A stretch of 64,000 bases of DNA. Source: Mesorhizobium sp. (lineage in GTDB: Bacteria; Pseudomonadota; Alphaproteobacteria; Rhizobiales; Rhizobiaceae). Positions 51,970 to 61,208 of this stretch are shown piece after piece (the stretch's first letter is position 1; each line of letters begins with the position of its first letter). The translations under genes and the position numbers were made by a program. Where the stretch lies: contig JAHBYX010000009.1 of the NCBI GenBank assembly GCA_019635735.1, positions 1 through 64,000 on the forward strand. The letters run 5' to 3'. The notes under the pieces are model-generated. The model saw only the letters and a list, made by a program, of their open reading frames with translations, had not been told where the DNA came from and made no database searches.

Positions 51970-52149
51970 ATGTCGGGCATGTTCAGCCGTTTTCTGAAGG
52001 ATCGCAGCGGGGCCACCGCCATCGAATACGGCATGATCGTCGTGTGCCTGTCGCTGGTGATCATCGGCGGAATCTCGCAGACGGGCAATTCGGTCCAGGA
52101 CATGTTCATGAATCCCGCGCGCGCCTTGCAGAACACGCTCGGCCACTGA
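51970..52149 (+). CDS. Flp family type IVb pilin
   Basis: A 59-residue prepilin. It reads MSGMFSRFLKDRSGATAIEY then GMIVVCLSLVIIGGI, with the type IV prepilin pattern: a basic leader, G-A cleavage site, the conserved Glu at position +5 of the mature chain and a hydrophobic helix. ATG 51970 follows AAGGATCGACAAGG. Flp pilins build Tad-type adhesive pili. No tad or cpa secretion genes are in this window, so it is an orphan copy, a common situation in rhizobia. Confidence 0.88.
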   Translation: MSGMFSRFLKDRSGATAIEYGMIVVCLSLVIIGGISQTGNSVQDMFMNPARALQNTLGH

Positions 52150-52156
52150 TTTCCGG

Positions 52157-53029
52157 CTACTCGTCGGCAAGGTCGCCGAGCGCCTTCGCCAGCGAGACTT
52201 TCGCCGATCCGGGCCTGAGCGGCTTCTGCTGCGATGCGTCCGGCGCCCAGCCCGACAGCCAGATCGTCGAGAAGCTGGCGCGGACGCGCCCGTCCGGATC
52301 AGAGAAGCGTTCGGCATAGAGTTCCGCCGCGCGCAGGAAGAGGGCGCGTCCGGTCGGCTTCCTGATGCGCGCCAGAAGCGGGTTCGTCGCGCCCATCGCC
52401 CTCAGGTCGCGCATCAGCGCGAACATGGATTCGTAGCGCACGGTTACGGTTTCGATGTCGGCGACGGGAAGCGCGAAGCCGGCGCGCTGGAGCAGCGCGC
52501 CGGCGTCCCTGACATCGGCGAAGGGCAGGATACGCGGGCTCGCGCCACCGGTGATCTCGGTCTCGGCGCCGAGCAGGCTCGCGCGCAGTTCCGCCAAGGT
52601 GCCGACACCCGGGAATGCGGCGAGGAAAAGGCCGTCCGGCTTCAGCGCGCGGCGCGCCTGTACCAGCAGGCCCGGCAGGTCGTTCACCTCGTGAAGGGCC
52701 ATCAGCGACACGATCAGATCGAGCGAGGCCGGCTCGAGCGGGACCGTCTCGGCCGCCGCCAGCCGCGAACCGGAGGAGCCGGCAAGCGCGGCATGGGCAG
52801 CAATCTGCTCGACTTCGTCGACCTTGCCAGTCGACAGCAATGCCTGCGCGGCGGCATCGCCGTGCGAGAACAGCGTGGCGGCGCGGGGAAAGCGCCGCGC
52901 CACGGTTGCGACGCGGTCGGCGAGATCCTCCGCGGCGCGGTTGAGCAGGAAGTCCGCACCCGGGGCGGGATTGGCCATCGCGCGGAGCTTGCGACGCGTC
53001 GCGAGTTCGGTGTCGATGATGGGTTCCAA
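52157..53029 (-). CDS. SAM-dependent methyltransferase (BioC/NDUFAF5-like)
   Basis: A 290-residue class I methyltransferase-like protein. The most conserved stretch is LIVSLMALHEVNDLPGLLVQ, the motif around the SAM-binding acidic loop, followed by ARRALKPDGLFLAAFPGVGT. It corresponds to the NDUFAF5-like group (linked to complex I assembly in mitochondria) found beside comF in rhizobia. Start is uncertain: TTG 53029 (EPIIDTELATRRK) fits family alignments better than internal ATG codons. Divergent from comF. Substrate not established. Confidence 0.83.
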   Translation of the reverse strand: MEPIIDTELATRRKLRAMANPAPGADFLLNRAAEDLADRVATVARRFPRAATLFSHGDAAAQALLSTGKVDEVEQIAAHAALAGSSGSRLAAAETVPLEPASLDLIVSLMALHEVNDLPGLLVQARRALKPDGLFLAAFPGVGTLAELRASLLGAETEITGGASPRILPFADVRDAGALLQRAGFALPVADIETVTVRYESMFALMRDLRAMGATNPLLARIRKPTGRALFLRAAELYAERFSDPDGRVRASFSTIWLSGWAPDASQQKPLRPGSAKVSLAKALGDLADE

Positions 53030-53125
53030 GGGCGCGATCCGGGCTTGCGGCGAGGCACGCCGCGCCTGCCCTTGCGGCAACGCCGTCGCGTGCTAGCCTG
53101 TGTCCTTCCTCAGGTGGCGGATCGG

Positions 53126-53899
53126 ATGCCGGAGATCAAGAGCCTCGCCGCAGCCGCCGCGTCGATGTCGGCGCGGCTTCTGTTTCCGCCCGTCTGCGCG
53201 GGATGCCGGAGGATCGTCAGCGAGCCGGGGTCGCTGTGCGGCGAATGCTGGCGGGGCCTGCGCTTTCTCGAGCAGCCCTGGTGCGAGGTCATGGGCACCC
53301 CGTTCAGCCACGAGATGGGGCCGGGAATGCTCTCGGCGGATGCCATCGCCAATCCGCCGCCCTTCGACCGGGCGCGGGCGGCGGTGGCGCATGGCGGCAT
53401 CGCGCGGCGCATGGTGCACGGGTTGAAATATGGCGACCGCACCGATCTTGCGCCCTGGATGGCCCGCTGGATGATCCGGGCGGGGCGCGAGCTTTTGCCG
53501 GGCGCCGACCTGATCGTGCCGGTGCCGCTGCACCGCATGCGCTTCCTCTATCGCCGGTTCAATCAGTCGGCGGAGCTGGCGCGGGCGATCTCGCGCCTGT
53601 CGGGCGTCCCCTTCTCGCCCGACGTGGTCCACCGCGTGAAGCCGACGCGGCAGCAGGTCGGGCTCGGGCTCAGGCAGCGCGAGGACAATGTGCGTGGCGC
53701 GTTCAAGGTGGCGGCGGAAGCGGAGATCGAGGTGGCGGGCCGGCGCATCGTCGTTGTCGACGACGTCTATACGACGGGCGCCACCGTTTCGGCGGTGGCG
53801 AAAGCCCTGCGCAGGGCGGGTGCTGCGCGCATCGACGTGCTCACCTTCGCCCGCGTCCTGCCGGGGGACTTTCGACCCGAGGAAGACGGCCCTATATAG
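53126..53899 (+). CDS. ComF family phosphoribosyltransferase-like protein
   Basis: A 257-residue ComF protein. The N-terminal zinc ribbon has Cys24, Cys27, Cys38 and Cys41 (PPVCAGC and SLCGECW), and the PRPP-binding motif of the C-terminal phosphoribosyltransferase domain is VVVDDVYTTGATV near residue 209. ComF takes part in DNA uptake during competence in some bacteria, but the chromosomal rhizobial copy is a conserved gene of unknown exact role. It starts a rightward operon with grxC and the nitrilase gene. Confidence 0.92.
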   Translation: MPEIKSLAAAAASMSARLLFPPVCAGCRRIVSEPGSLCGECWRGLRFLEQPWCEVMGTPFSHEMGPGMLSADAIANPPPFDRARAAVAHGGIARRMVHGLKYGDRTDLAPWMARWMIRAGRELLPGADLIVPVPLHRMRFLYRRFNQSAELARAISRLSGVPFSPDVVHRVKPTRQQVGLGLRQREDNVRGAFKVAAEAEIEVAGRRIVVVDDVYTTGATVSAVAKALRRAGAARIDVLTFARVLPGDFRPEEDGPI

Positions 53900-53928
53900 C
53901 GGTGCAGGCGGTCAAGGCTGGACAGGAC

Positions 53929-54186
53929 ATGGCACAGGTTACGATCTACACGCGCGATTTCTGCGGCTACTGCGCGGCGGCGAAACGGCTGCTCAGCGAA
54001 AAGGGCGTCGATTTCGTAGAGCACGATGCAAGCTTCTCGCCGGAATTGCGCAAGGAGATGATCCAGCGCGCCAACGGCCGTTCGACCTTCCCGCAGATCT
54101 TCGTCGGCGAGACGCATGTCGGCGGCTGCGACGACCTCTACGAGCTCGACCGCACCGGCAAGCTCGACCCGCTCCTGGCCGCCTGA
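53929..54186 (+). CDS. grxC: Glutaredoxin 3
   Basis: An 85-residue dithiol glutaredoxin. The redox centre is Cys12-Gly-Tyr-Cys15 (DFCGYCAAAK), the cis-proline loop is STFPQIFV and the glutathione-binding GG pair is in HVGGCDDLYE. It reduces protein disulfides and ribonucleotide reductase using glutathione. ATG 53929 follows GGACAGGAC. It is 29 bp after comF and 11 bp before the nitrilase gene, an operon order conserved in rhizobia. Confidence 0.95.
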   Translation: MAQVTIYTRDFCGYCAAAKRLLSEKGVDFVEHDASFSPELRKEMIQRANGRSTFPQIFVGETHVGGCDDLYELDRTGKLDPLLAA

Positions 54187-54197
54187 GGAACCGCTAC

Positions 54198-55055
54198 ATG
54201 ACCATATTCAGGGCCGCCGCCGTCCAGATGCGTTCCGGCATCTCGGTCGAGAGGAATGCCGAGACGTTCGAGAAAATGGTGCGCGAAGCCGCGGGCAACG
54301 GCGCAACTTACATCCAGACGCCAGAAATGACCGGCGCGCTGATGCGCGACCGCGCCTCGCTCAAGGCATCGCTGAAGGACGATACGGGCGACCTGATCGC
54401 ATCCGCCGCACGGCGCCTGGCGCGGGAACTCGGCGTCCACATCCATGTCGGCTCCACGGCGATCGCGGCGGGAGAGAAGATCGCCAACCGCGGCTTCATG
54501 GTCGGCCCGGACGGGGCCGGCATCGCCACCTACGACAAGATCCACATGTTCGACGTCGATCTCGACAATGGCGAGAGCTGGCGCGAGTCCGCCACCTATC
54601 AGCCGGGCGGGCGCAGCGTCGTCGCCGTACTGCCTTTCGCCAGTATCGGCATGGCGGTCTGCTACGACCTGCGCTTTCCGCAGCTGTTTCGCGCGCAGGC
54701 GATGGCCGGGGCCGAGGTGCTGACCGTGCCCGCCGCCTTCACCCGCCAGACGGGCGAGGCGCACTGGCACGTGCTCCTGCGCGCCCGCGCCATCGAGAAC
54801 GGCGCCTGGGTGATCGCCGCCGCGCAAGGGGGAACCCATGAGGACGGGCGCGAGACCTTCGGCCATTCCATGGTCGTCGACCCGTGGGGTCGCATCGTCG
54901 CCGAGGCGGACCACGCCGAACCCGGCATCGTCTATGCCGAGATCGACGCGGCCGCGTCGGCCGAGGCGCGCAAGAAGATCCCCAATCTCAAGAATGCGCG
55001 CGAATTCTCCGTCGAGGTCGCGCGCCCCGCGCCCGCCCTGAAGGCCGCGTCGTGA
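54198..55055 (+). CDS. Carbon-nitrogen hydrolase (Nit1-like, deaminated glutathione amidase)
   Basis: A 285-residue nitrilase-superfamily enzyme. The Glu-Lys-Cys triad is Glu43 (TPEMTG), Lys114 (YDKIHMFDVD) and Cys155 (AVCYDLRFPQLFRAQ). Sequence and context next to grxC match Nit1, which hydrolyses deaminated glutathione, a metabolite repair role. Its stop overlaps the GTG start of the DUF1178 gene by 4 bp. Confidence 0.92.
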   Translation: MTIFRAAAVQMRSGISVERNAETFEKMVREAAGNGATYIQTPEMTGALMRDRASLKASLKDDTGDLIASAARRLARELGVHIHVGSTAIAAGEKIANRGFMVGPDGAGIATYDKIHMFDVDLDNGESWRESATYQPGGRSVVAVLPFASIGMAVCYDLRFPQLFRAQAMAGAEVLTVPAAFTRQTGEAHWHVLLRARAIENGAWVIAAAQGGTHEDGRETFGHSMVVDPWGRIVAEADHAEPGIVYAEIDAAASAEARKKIPNLKNAREFSVEVARPAPALKAAS

Positions 55056-55477
55056 TCCGGTTCTCGCTCCATTGCGACCAGGCCCACGAGTTCGAGGGCT
55101 GGTTCCGCGACAATGGCGACTTCGACACGCAGTCGAAGCGCGGCTTCGTCGAATGCCCTGCGTGCGGCTCCAACAAGGTGTCGAAGTCGCTGATGGCGCC
55201 GGCCGTCTCCACCGGCCGCAAGAAGGAGAAGATGGCGCTCGCAGCCACCGCCGAACAGAAGAAGCTGATGGCGGCCCTGAAGGAGATGTCGAAGCAGGTG
55301 CGCGAGAACGCCGAGAACGTCGGCGACAAGTTCGCCGACGAGGCGCGCAAGATCCATTTCGGCGAAACGGAAGCGCGCGGCATCTATGGCGAGGCGACCG
55401 CCGAGGAGGCCCGCGGCCTGATCGAGGACGGGGTCGAGTTCATGCCGCTGCCGGTGTTTCCGGACGACAGGAATTGA
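55052..55477 (+). CDS. DUF1178 family protein
   Basis: A 141-residue protein starting at GTG 55052, overlapping the nitrilase stop (GTGA). It has a C-terminal-half helical region and an N-terminal CPACGSNKVSKSLMAPAVS element, the CxxC pair suggesting a zinc site; the family begins with IRFSLHCDQAHEFEGWF. Function unknown. It is kept in most rhizobia after the nitrilase gene, so a role in the same thiol or metabolite repair group is possible but unproven. Confidence 0.9.
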   Translation: MIRFSLHCDQAHEFEGWFRDNGDFDTQSKRGFVECPACGSNKVSKSLMAPAVSTGRKKEKMALAATAEQKKLMAALKEMSKQVRENAENVGDKFADEARKIHFGETEARGIYGEATAEEARGLIEDGVEFMPLPVFPDDRN

Positions 55478-55625
55478 TTCCGCGCTTTGGCAAAGCAGCG
55501 ATTTGGTCTTCGCTCCGCAATCTCGGACACGCGTTTCAATGCCGGTTTGATGGCTGGATGGCAGATGCCATCTTGATGGCAAGTTCCAGGTGCGCTATTT
55601 TCACCAGACGATTGGAGCGATCCGA

Positions 55626-55895
55626 ATGGCCGAGCCTCAACTTTCCGTCCGCAGCGCCAAGGCAATCGAAATCGCGCATCGCCTGTCGCGGCGCGAAAGG
55701 CGGACTATTGCGGATGTGGTTGAGCGCGCACTCGAAGAGTATGAGGCGCGAGGTGGAGATCGGGAGCCGATCGAACTATTCCTGGCACGATTGGCCGAGA
55801 ACGCAGTGGACATCGACCTACTGGAGGTGATCGGGCAGCGACACGGTCCGTACCTCGGCCCGGATTTTAGTGGACCGGAATATGATTTTCCTTGA
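55626..55895 (+). CDS. vapB: VapB-type antitoxin
   Basis: An 89-residue protein of the PSK/VapB-like antitoxin type: AIEIAHRLSRRERRTIADVVE is a ribbon-helix-helix-like DNA-binding start. Its last codons overlap the VapC gene. The codon use and lower GC differ from the neighbours, suggesting a later insertion between DUF1178 and ubiG. Confidence 0.85.
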   Translation: MAEPQLSVRSAKAIEIAHRLSRRERRTIADVVERALEEYEARGGDREPIELFLARLAENAVDIDLLEVIGQRHGPYLGPDFSGPEYDFP

Positions 55896-56295
55896 TACGA
55901 ATGTTATCTCGGAAACGTTCAAGCAAAAGCCGTCTGAAGCCGTGATATCTTGGATCACCCGCTTCGAAAGCGAACTGGCTAGCTCAACTGTGGTGATTGG
56001 GGAGATACTTCACGGTATTCGTAAGATCTACCCGGATCCGCGCGCCGCTCGTTGGGAGGCGAACCTTAAACTCTGGCAACGCCGGCTCGCGGGCAATATC
56101 TACTCATACGACCAGAATGGAGCCGACGCGTACGGGAGTCTGATGGCAGACGCTTCAAAGTCCGGAAGACCGATTTCCGCACCGGACGGCATGATCGCCG
56201 CAATCGCCAAAGCCCATCGTGGTAAGCTTGCCACCCGCAACACGCGGCACTTCGAGCATACCGGCATCGAGCTGATCAACCCTTGGGATCATTGA
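55882..56295 (+). CDS. vapC: VapC-type PIN-domain ribonuclease toxin
   Basis: A 137-residue PIN-domain protein. Catalytic acids: Asp5 in MIFLDTNVISE, Glu in VVIGEILHGIRKI, Asp in the C-terminal half (APDGMIAAIAKAH), followed by TRNTRHFEHTGIELINPW, a typical VapC ending. ATG 55882 overlaps vapB by 14 bp; a GTG at 55870 is an alternative. VapC toxins cleave tRNA or rRNA and are inhibited by VapB. Confidence 0.9.
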   Translation: MIFLDTNVISETFKQKPSEAVISWITRFESELASSTVVIGEILHGIRKIYPDPRAARWEANLKLWQRRLAGNIYSYDQNGADAYGSLMADASKSGRPISAPDGMIAAIAKAHRGKLATRNTRHFEHTGIELINPWDH

Positions 56296-56301
56296 CCGGC
56301 T

Positions 56302-57045
56302 TCAAGCCTTCTCCGCCAGCACCATGTAGTTGACGTCCATGTCCTTCGAGCGCTGCCAGCGGTCGGCGAGCGGGTTGTAGGTCACGCCTGAGCGGTCGAT
56401 GATCGACAGCCCCGCCTTGCCGAGGCCGGCTTCGAGTTCATCCGGGCGCACCAGCTTGCCGAACTGGTGGGTGCCGCGCGGCAGCCAGCGCAGCACGTAT
56501 TCGGCGCCGATGATGGCGAGGCCCAGCGCCTTCAGCGTGCGGTTTATGGTGGCGACGAACATCAGGCCGCCGGGCTTCACCATCTGCCCGCATTTGGCGA
56601 GGAAGAGGTCCACGTCGGCGACGTGTTCGACCACTTCCATGTTGAGGATCACGTCGAACTGCTCGCCCTCGTCGGCAAGCGCCTCGGCGGTCGTGGCGCG
56701 ATAGTCGATGGTCAGCCCGCTCGCCACGCCGTGCAGCTTCGCCACCTCGATATTGGTGGCGGAGGCATCCGCGCCGACAACCTCGGCGCCCAGACGCGCC
56801 ATCGGCTCGCACAGAAGCCCGCCACCGCAGCCGATGTCGAGGATGCGAAGGCCTTCGAACGGATGCGGCGCGCGGGTGTCGCGGCCGAATCGCGCCGCCA
56901 CCTGGTCGCGGATATAGGCGAGGCGCACCGGGTTGAACTTGTGCAGCGGCCGGAACTTGCCGTTCGGGTCCCACCACTCGGCGGCCATGCGGGAAAAGCG
57001 CTCAACTTCGTCGGTGTCGATGGTCGTGCGTCTGGCTTCGGCCAT
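56302..57045 (-). CDS. ubiG: Bifunctional ubiquinone biosynthesis O-methyltransferase
   Basis: A 247-residue class I methyltransferase. SAM motif I is LRILDIGCGGGLLCEPMA and the family markers DTDEVERFSRMAAEWWDPNG and HKFNPVRLAYIRDQV are present. UbiG performs both O-methylations in ubiquinone synthesis at the membrane. ATG 57045 is preceded by GGGAG. It is convergent with vapC and divergent from the ABC transporter operon. Confidence 0.96.
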   Translation of the reverse strand: MAEARRTTIDTDEVERFSRMAAEWWDPNGKFRPLHKFNPVRLAYIRDQVAARFGRDTRAPHPFEGLRILDIGCGGGLLCEPMARLGAEVVGADASATNIEVAKLHGVASGLTIDYRATTAEALADEGEQFDVILNMEVVEHVADVDLFLAKCGQMVKPGGLMFVATINRTLKALGLAIIGAEYVLRWLPRGTHQFGKLVRPDELEAGLGKAGLSIIDRSGVTYNPLADRWQRSKDMDVNYMVLAEKA

Positions 57046-57262
57046 GTCGTTCGTCTCCCTCTGCGGCCCAAACAAGTCGGGCGAGAGGACGCCGATGTCA
57101 AGGCGCCCCTATCGCTCGACAGGTGCTCCGGGCAGGGCGGGTGCGATCCGCGCGGCGGGCGGACCAACGCATGTCAGGGCCTGTCAGCTACCGATCAGGG
57201 CAGGTTGGGGTGGGCGGCGATACGACCTATATCGGGCACACCTTTCGCGGAAGTCATTGCCG
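57046..57262. other. Divergent control region of ubiG and the ABC-2 operon
   Basis: About 217 bp. No gene was seen; a weak -10-like CTATAT lies near 57230, but I could not pair it with a convincing -35 box. Confidence 0.35.
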
Positions 57263-58185
<923 letters not shown>

Positions 58186-58189
<4 letters not shown>

Positions 58190-58947
58190 ACATTCACGCC
58201 GTCCGCGCGATTTACAGGTTCGAGATGGCGCGCACGTTCCGCACCATCCTCCAGTCCATCGTCTCGCCGGTCATCTCGACCGCGCTCTATTTCGTCGTGT
58301 TCGGCGCCGCCATCGGCTCGCGCATTCCGGAGATCGGCGGCGTGAGCTACGGCGCCTTCATCGTGCCGGGACTGATCATGATGTCGATCCTGACGCTGTC
58401 GATCTCGAATGCATCCTTCGGCATCTATTTCCCGAGGTTCACAGGCACCATCTACGAGCTGCTGTCGGCCCCGGTCTCGCACCTCGAGATCGTCGCGGCC
58501 TATGTCGGCGCGGCGGCCACGAAATCGGTGATGATCGGCCTGGTCATCCTGGCGACCGCCGCGCTCTTCGTGCCGCTCCAGATCGAGCACCCGCTGGTCA
58601 TGCTGCTTTTCCTGGTGCTGACCTCGCTGTCGTTCAGCCTGTTCGGCTTCATCATCGGCATCTGGGCGGACGGATTCGAGAAGCTGCAGATCATCCCGCT
58701 CCTCGTCGTCATGCCGCTCGCCTTCCTCGGCGGCACCTTCTATTCGATCGAGATGCTGCCGCCGTTCTGGCACGTCGTGTCGCTGTTCAACCCGGTCGTC
58801 TACCTCGTCAGCGGCTTCCGCTGGAGCTTCATCGGCGCGGCCGACGTGAGCGTCTGGACAAGCCTCGGGATGACCGTGGTCTTTCTCCTCGGCTGCCTTG
58901 CCGTCACCGGCTGGATGTTCCGAACCGGCTACAAGCTCAAGAACTGA
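58186..58947 (+). CDS. ABC-2 type exporter permease
   Basis: A 253-residue inner-membrane protein with six hydrophobic helices and the ABC-2 motifs FIVPGLIMMSILTLSIS and FNPVVYLVSGFRWSFIG. It begins with a cytosolic amphipathic stretch (HAVRAIYRFEMARTFRTI) typical of this family. Its 3' end overlaps the convergent ChaC-like gene by 11 bp. Confidence 0.93.
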
Positions 58948-59656
58948 CGGGCGCGGCGCGTTCGAGCCGCTCCGCGACCATTTCCTGCAGGCGCCACAGA
59001 TGCCGGTCGCGGATGCCCAGCATGTCGAGGTGGCTGACCGTGGCGTGGAGATATTCGGCCATCGAGCCGCGAAAGCCGCAAGCGGTCGCCAGCATGTCGG
59101 CGGTCGCCTCGTCGTCGAGTTCGCCGACATAGCGGCCGCTCTTGCGGTTCATCGCGAAGGTCAGCGCCTTGAGCGGTCCTTCCTGCGTGGTCACCGAGAT
59201 CCAGCGCGGCGGAAAGGCCGACGGCACCATGCTCATCTCGCGGCGGATCAGCCGGTGCATGTTCGCCTTAATCGCCTCGTCGGGCAGGCGGAAGACGACG
59301 CCGTTGCACTGGCCGCCGCGATCGAGCGCCAGCATCAGGCCGGGCTGCTCGCGGTTGCCGCGGTAGCGATAGTCCCAGCCGAGGCAGAAGCGCCGGTGCC
59401 ATCCCCGGGCTACGGCGGTGCGGCGGTCGACGAAATCGAAGTCGGGGTTCCAGATCAGCGAACCGTAGGCGAAGACCCAGAACCCGCCGTCGGGCGCGTC
59501 GGCGATGATTTCTGCGACCACGCGATCGTAGTCGGCGTCGGTCGCGGCGACGAAGCCCGGCAGGAGCTGGATGCCCGGATCGGGGATCTTGCGCGCAACC
59601 CGGCCCACATGCGCCTCGGTCAGGCGCATCGCGCCGTTTCCAGTTTTCCTCGCCAT
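58937..59656 (-). CDS. Gamma-glutamylcyclotransferase (ChaC-like)
   Basis: A 239-residue protein of the ChaC family. FWVFAYGSLIWNPDF is the substrate-binding YGSLIW loop, and GVVFRLPDEAIKANMHRLIRRE contains the likely catalytic glutamate region. ChaC enzymes cut glutathione to 5-oxoproline and Cys-Gly. An upstream in-frame ATG at 59683 would add nine residues; no strong ribosome-binding site favours either. Confidence 0.88.
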   Translation of the reverse strand: MARKTGNGAMRLTEAHVGRVARKIPDPGIQLLPGFVAATDADYDRVVAEIIADAPDGGFWVFAYGSLIWNPDFDFVDRRTAVARGWHRRFCLGWDYRYRGNREQPGLMLALDRGGQCNGVVFRLPDEAIKANMHRLIRREMSMVPSAFPPRWISVTTQEGPLKALTFAMNRKSGRYVGELDDEATADMLATACGFRGSMAEYLHATVSHLDMLGIRDRHLWRLQEMVAERLERAAPVSS

Positions 59657-59859
59657 AGAGATGTCCCGCACAGTCGAGCGCAAATCCTAACATCGTCCGG
59701 CGAAAGCGCGCCAGATGCTGCCCCTCCGCTCGCCTTGCGGATCGGGGGCGATTTGGCTAAGGAAGCCGCGCCGCGATCCGGGGAGGAGTGCGGCGCCCGA
59801 CCCCAGACAGCCGCGCGAACTTCCGGCAGCGCGGCCCGCATCAGGACCTTTCGACCGCA
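59657..59859. other. Divergent region between ChaC-like gene and lysC
   Basis: About 203 bp. No gene or clear structure recognised. Confidence 0.35.
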
Positions 59860-61134
59860 ATGGCGCGCATCGTGATGAAGTTCGGCGGAACATCCGTCGC
59901 CGACCTCGACCGCATCCACAATGTGGCGCGGCACGTCAAACGCGAGGTCGATGCTGGTCACGAGGTCGCGGTCGTCGTCTCGGCGATGTCCGGCAAGACC
60001 AACGAGCTCGTCGGCTGGGTGCAGAACATGCCCAAGGTCGCCGGTTCCAACGCTCCCTTCTACGACGCGCGCGAATACGACGCCGTGGTCGCCTCGGGCG
60101 AGCAGGTGACGGCGGGGCTTCTCGCCATCGCGCTGCAGTCCATGGGCGTGCACGCGCGCTCGTGGCTCGGCTGGCAGATCCCGATCAAGACCGACACCGC
60201 CCACGGCGCGGCGCGGATCACCGAGATCGACGGCTCGTTCCTGATCAAGCGCTTCGGCGAGGGCCAGGTCGCCGTCGTCGCCGGCTTCCAGGGCATCGCG
60301 CCGGACGGCCGCATCTCGACTCTCGGGCGCGGCGGGTCCGACACCAGCGCTGTCGCCATAGCGGCCGCTGTCAAGGCCGACCGCTGCGACATCTATACCG
60401 ATGTCGACGGTGTCTATACGACCGATCCCCGCATCGAGCCGAAGGCGCGGCGGCTTGCCAAGATCTCCTTCGAGGAGATGCTGGAAATGGCCTCGCTCGG
60501 CGCCAAGGTGCTGCAGGTGCGCTCCGTCGAGCTCGCCATGGTGCACAAGGTGCGCACCTTCGTGCGCTCCTCCTTCGAAGACCCGGATGCGCCGGGCATG
60601 GGGGATCTTCTCAACCCGCCCGGAACGCTCATTTGCGACGAGGATGAAATCGTGGAACAGCAGGTCGTCACCGGTATCGCCTATGCCAAGGACGAGGCGC
60701 AGATTTCGCTCCGCCGCGTCGCCGATCGCCCCGGGGTGGCCGCCGGCATCTTCCTGCCGCTGGCCGAGGGCGGCATCAATGTCGACATGATCGTCCAGAA
60801 CATTTCCGAGGACGGCTCGCGCACGGACATGACGTTCACCGTGCCGCAGGGCGACGTCGTCAAGGCGCTGGCCATCCTCGACAAGGTGCGCGAAACGGTC
60901 GGCTTCGACGTCGTCCAGCACGACGACGGCATGTCCAAGGTCTCGGTGATCGGCATCGGCATGAGGAGCCATGCCGGCGTCGCGGCCACCGCCTTCAAGG
61001 CGCTGGCCGACAAGGGCATCAACATCCGCGCCATCACGACGTCCGAGATCAAGATCTCCATCCTGATCGACGGGCCCTATACGGAGCTGGCGGTACGCAC
61101 TTTGCATTCCGTCTACGGTCTGGATAAGCAGTAG
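59860..61134 (+). CDS. lysC: Aspartate kinase
   Basis: A 424-residue monofunctional aspartokinase. The kinase signature VMKFGGTSVADLDR is at residues 5-18, GRGGSDTSAVAIAAA supplies the phosphate loop, and two ACT regulatory domains follow (about 270-340 and 350-424; ISILIDGPYTELAVRTLH). It phosphorylates aspartate as first step to lysine, threonine and methionine and is expected to be feedback inhibited. It is 74 bp upstream of ptsP, in the conserved rhizobial order. Confidence 0.96.
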   Translation: MARIVMKFGGTSVADLDRIHNVARHVKREVDAGHEVAVVVSAMSGKTNELVGWVQNMPKVAGSNAPFYDAREYDAVVASGEQVTAGLLAIALQSMGVHARSWLGWQIPIKTDTAHGAARITEIDGSFLIKRFGEGQVAVVAGFQGIAPDGRISTLGRGGSDTSAVAIAAAVKADRCDIYTDVDGVYTTDPRIEPKARRLAKISFEEMLEMASLGAKVLQVRSVELAMVHKVRTFVRSSFEDPDAPGMGDLLNPPGTLICDEDEIVEQQVVTGIAYAKDEAQISLRRVADRPGVAAGIFLPLAEGGINVDMIVQNISEDGSRTDMTFTVPQGDVVKALAILDKVRETVGFDVVQHDDGMSKVSVIGIGMRSHAGVAATAFKALADKGINIRAITTSEIKISILIDGPYTELAVRTLHSVYGLDKQ

Positions 61135-61208
61135 CTGGAATCATCGACACGGGAATGGTCGCGTCGGCGCGGGAGGCGCCCGGCGCGATTGCCCGTTGGA
61201 GTTTTGAC

